Assembly: GCF_005116715.1 (NCBI RefSeq)
Contig: NZ_SWCI01000021.1
Span: 1-34,321 of the forward strand
DNA from: Ferrimonas sediminicola
GTDB taxonomy: Bacteria > Pseudomonadota > Gammaproteobacteria > Enterobacterales > Shewanellaceae
DNA length: 34,321 bases
Direction of reading: 5' to 3'
The translations under genes were made by a program, and so were the position numbers. This document shows, piece after piece, positions 33,400-34,321 of the stretch (position 1 is the first letter of the stretch; every line of letters begins with the position of its first letter). The notes under the pieces are model-generated. The model did not search any database. It was given only the letters and a program-made list of their open reading frames with translations, and was not told the DNA's origin.

Positions 33400-34321
33400 G
33401 GGTGCCATGTTAAAGACACTGGCCCCTGGCGTTCGCCAGGGAGACGAGAAGGCGCGGAGGCTAGCGAAGTGCTCTGATGCAAAGCCAGCAAGAGGAAGAC
33501 ACTGGATCCCGGCCTTCGCCGGGAAGACCATGGTGCGATGAAGCAAGCCTAGTGCTTTGCAGCAAAAGCTCACATTTGGCCGCAGGTCCGCACTGAAAGA
33601 CTTCAGGGCGCTGCTGCTTCCCCCAGCACGGTCACTCCGGCGTACGCCGGAGCCCAGCGGCTTTTGGGTTGCCTCAGACAACCGTCACCTTGGCTCACTC
33701 TAAAGACACTGGCCCCTGGCGTTCGCCAGGGAGACGAGGGGCGCGGAGGCTAGCGAAGTGCTCTGATGCAGAGCCAGCGACAGGAAGACACTGGATCCCG
33801 GCCTTCGCCGGGGAGACGAGGGTTCGATAAATTTAGCTAGGTGCTTTGGAACAACACGCGTATCTGGCTGCAGATTCGCATTGAAAGACTTCAGGGCGCT
33901 GCTGCCTCCCCCAGCACGGTCACTCCGGCGTACGCCGGAGCCCAGTGGCTTTTGGGTTGCCTCAGACAACCGTCACCTTGGCTCACTCTAAAGACACTGG
34001 CCCCTGGCGTTCGCCAGGGAGACGAGGGGCGCGGAGGCTAGCGAAGTGCTCTGATGCAGAGCCAGCGACAGGAAGACACTGGATCCCGGCCTTCGCCGGG
34101 GAGACGAGGGTTCGATAAATTTAGCTAGGTGCTTTGGAACAACACGCGTATCTGGCTGCAGATTCGCATTGAAAGACTTCAGGGCGCTGCTGCCTCCCCC
34201 AGCACGGTCACTCCGGCGTACGCCGGAGCCCAGTGGCTTTTGGGTTGCCTCAGACAACCGTCACCTTGGCTCACTCTAAAGACACTGGCCCCTGGCGTTC
34301 GCCAGGGAGACGAGGGGCGCG
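33400..34321. repeat. Palindromic repeat array 4 (288-bp tandem units)
   Basis: 'TAAAGACACTGGCCCCTGG' starts at 33701, 33989 and 34277, an exact 288-bp period; an earlier variant unit starts near 33413. Each unit holds type A minus, then type C (CACTGGATCCCGGCCTTCG, palindrome CCCGGC-cttc-GCCGGG, e.g. 33508-33523), then type B plus. The copies 33701-33988 and 33989-34276 appear identical base for base. Spacers are shared with array 3 (GCGAAGTGCTCTGATGCA; GACTTCAGGGCGCTGCTGC). The array starts just after glmM and runs off the window end. Confidence 0.95.

Overview
The window looks like a chromosomal segment of a GC-rich marine gammaproteobacterium of the Shewanella/Ferrimonas kind. This is an inference from gene content and protein style (RfaH-led surface polysaccharide locus, MlaA followed by an RssB-like regulator, FliK-like plus FlhB-like pair, GlmM), not from a database match. 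By eye the backbone is clearly GC-rich, whereas about 9.0-19.8 kb is AT-rich.

Layout. 1-1000: tandem array of palindromic repeats. 1071-2468: beta-CASP metallo-beta-lactamase RNA nuclease (+). 2678-2923: small membrane protein (-). 3295-5288: Wzi-like outer-membrane protein overlapping a small beta-barrel gene (+). 5340-6395: second palindrome array, ending against a fragment of an IS110-family transposase. 6548-22489: a long minus-strand surface-polysaccharide locus, read from right to left: SLBB exporter, Wzz, Wzx-like flippase, NodB-like deacetylase, TagD-like cytidylyltransferase, CDP-alcohol phosphotransferase, GT2, initiating phosphoglycosyl transferase, DegT aminotransferase, WbpM/PglF-type dehydratase, EpsG/Wzy-like polymerase, a 0.9-kb gap with no gene, Ugd and GalU. 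Two RfaH paralogues (22824-24157) lie just upstream on the same strand, and a degenerate JUMPstart-like element lies in the exporter leader. 24620-26086: POT-family peptide transporter (+) with a good sigma70 promoter and terminator. 26163-28050: third repeat array, with a GIY-YIG nuclease gene inside it. 28095-29627: FliK-like and FlhB-C-terminal-like pair (-). 29782-33288: mlaA, rssB-like and glmM (+). 33400-end: fourth repeat array, running off the window.

How the genes fit together. GalU and Ugd supply UDP-glucose and UDP-glucuronate. The dehydratase and DegT aminotransferase would make a UDP-4-amino-4,6-dideoxy-HexNAc that the phosphoglycosyl transferase can load on undecaprenyl phosphate. 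A single GT2 extends it, and the cytidylyltransferase/CDP-alcohol transferase pair probably adds a polyol (or similar alcohol) phosphate. Wzx, Wzy, Wzz and the SLBB protein flip, polymerise and export the chain, and the Wzi-like pair may help display it. RfaH would allow transcription of the long AT-rich operon.

The most unusual content is the dense repeat system. Three related palindrome types (A, B, C) alternate in orientation and form tandem units of 293, 191 and 288 bp. The arrays sit at gene 3' ends, one of them houses a catalytically intact GIY-YIG nuclease, and another abuts IS110 debris. This could be a mobilised palindrome system analogous to REP elements.
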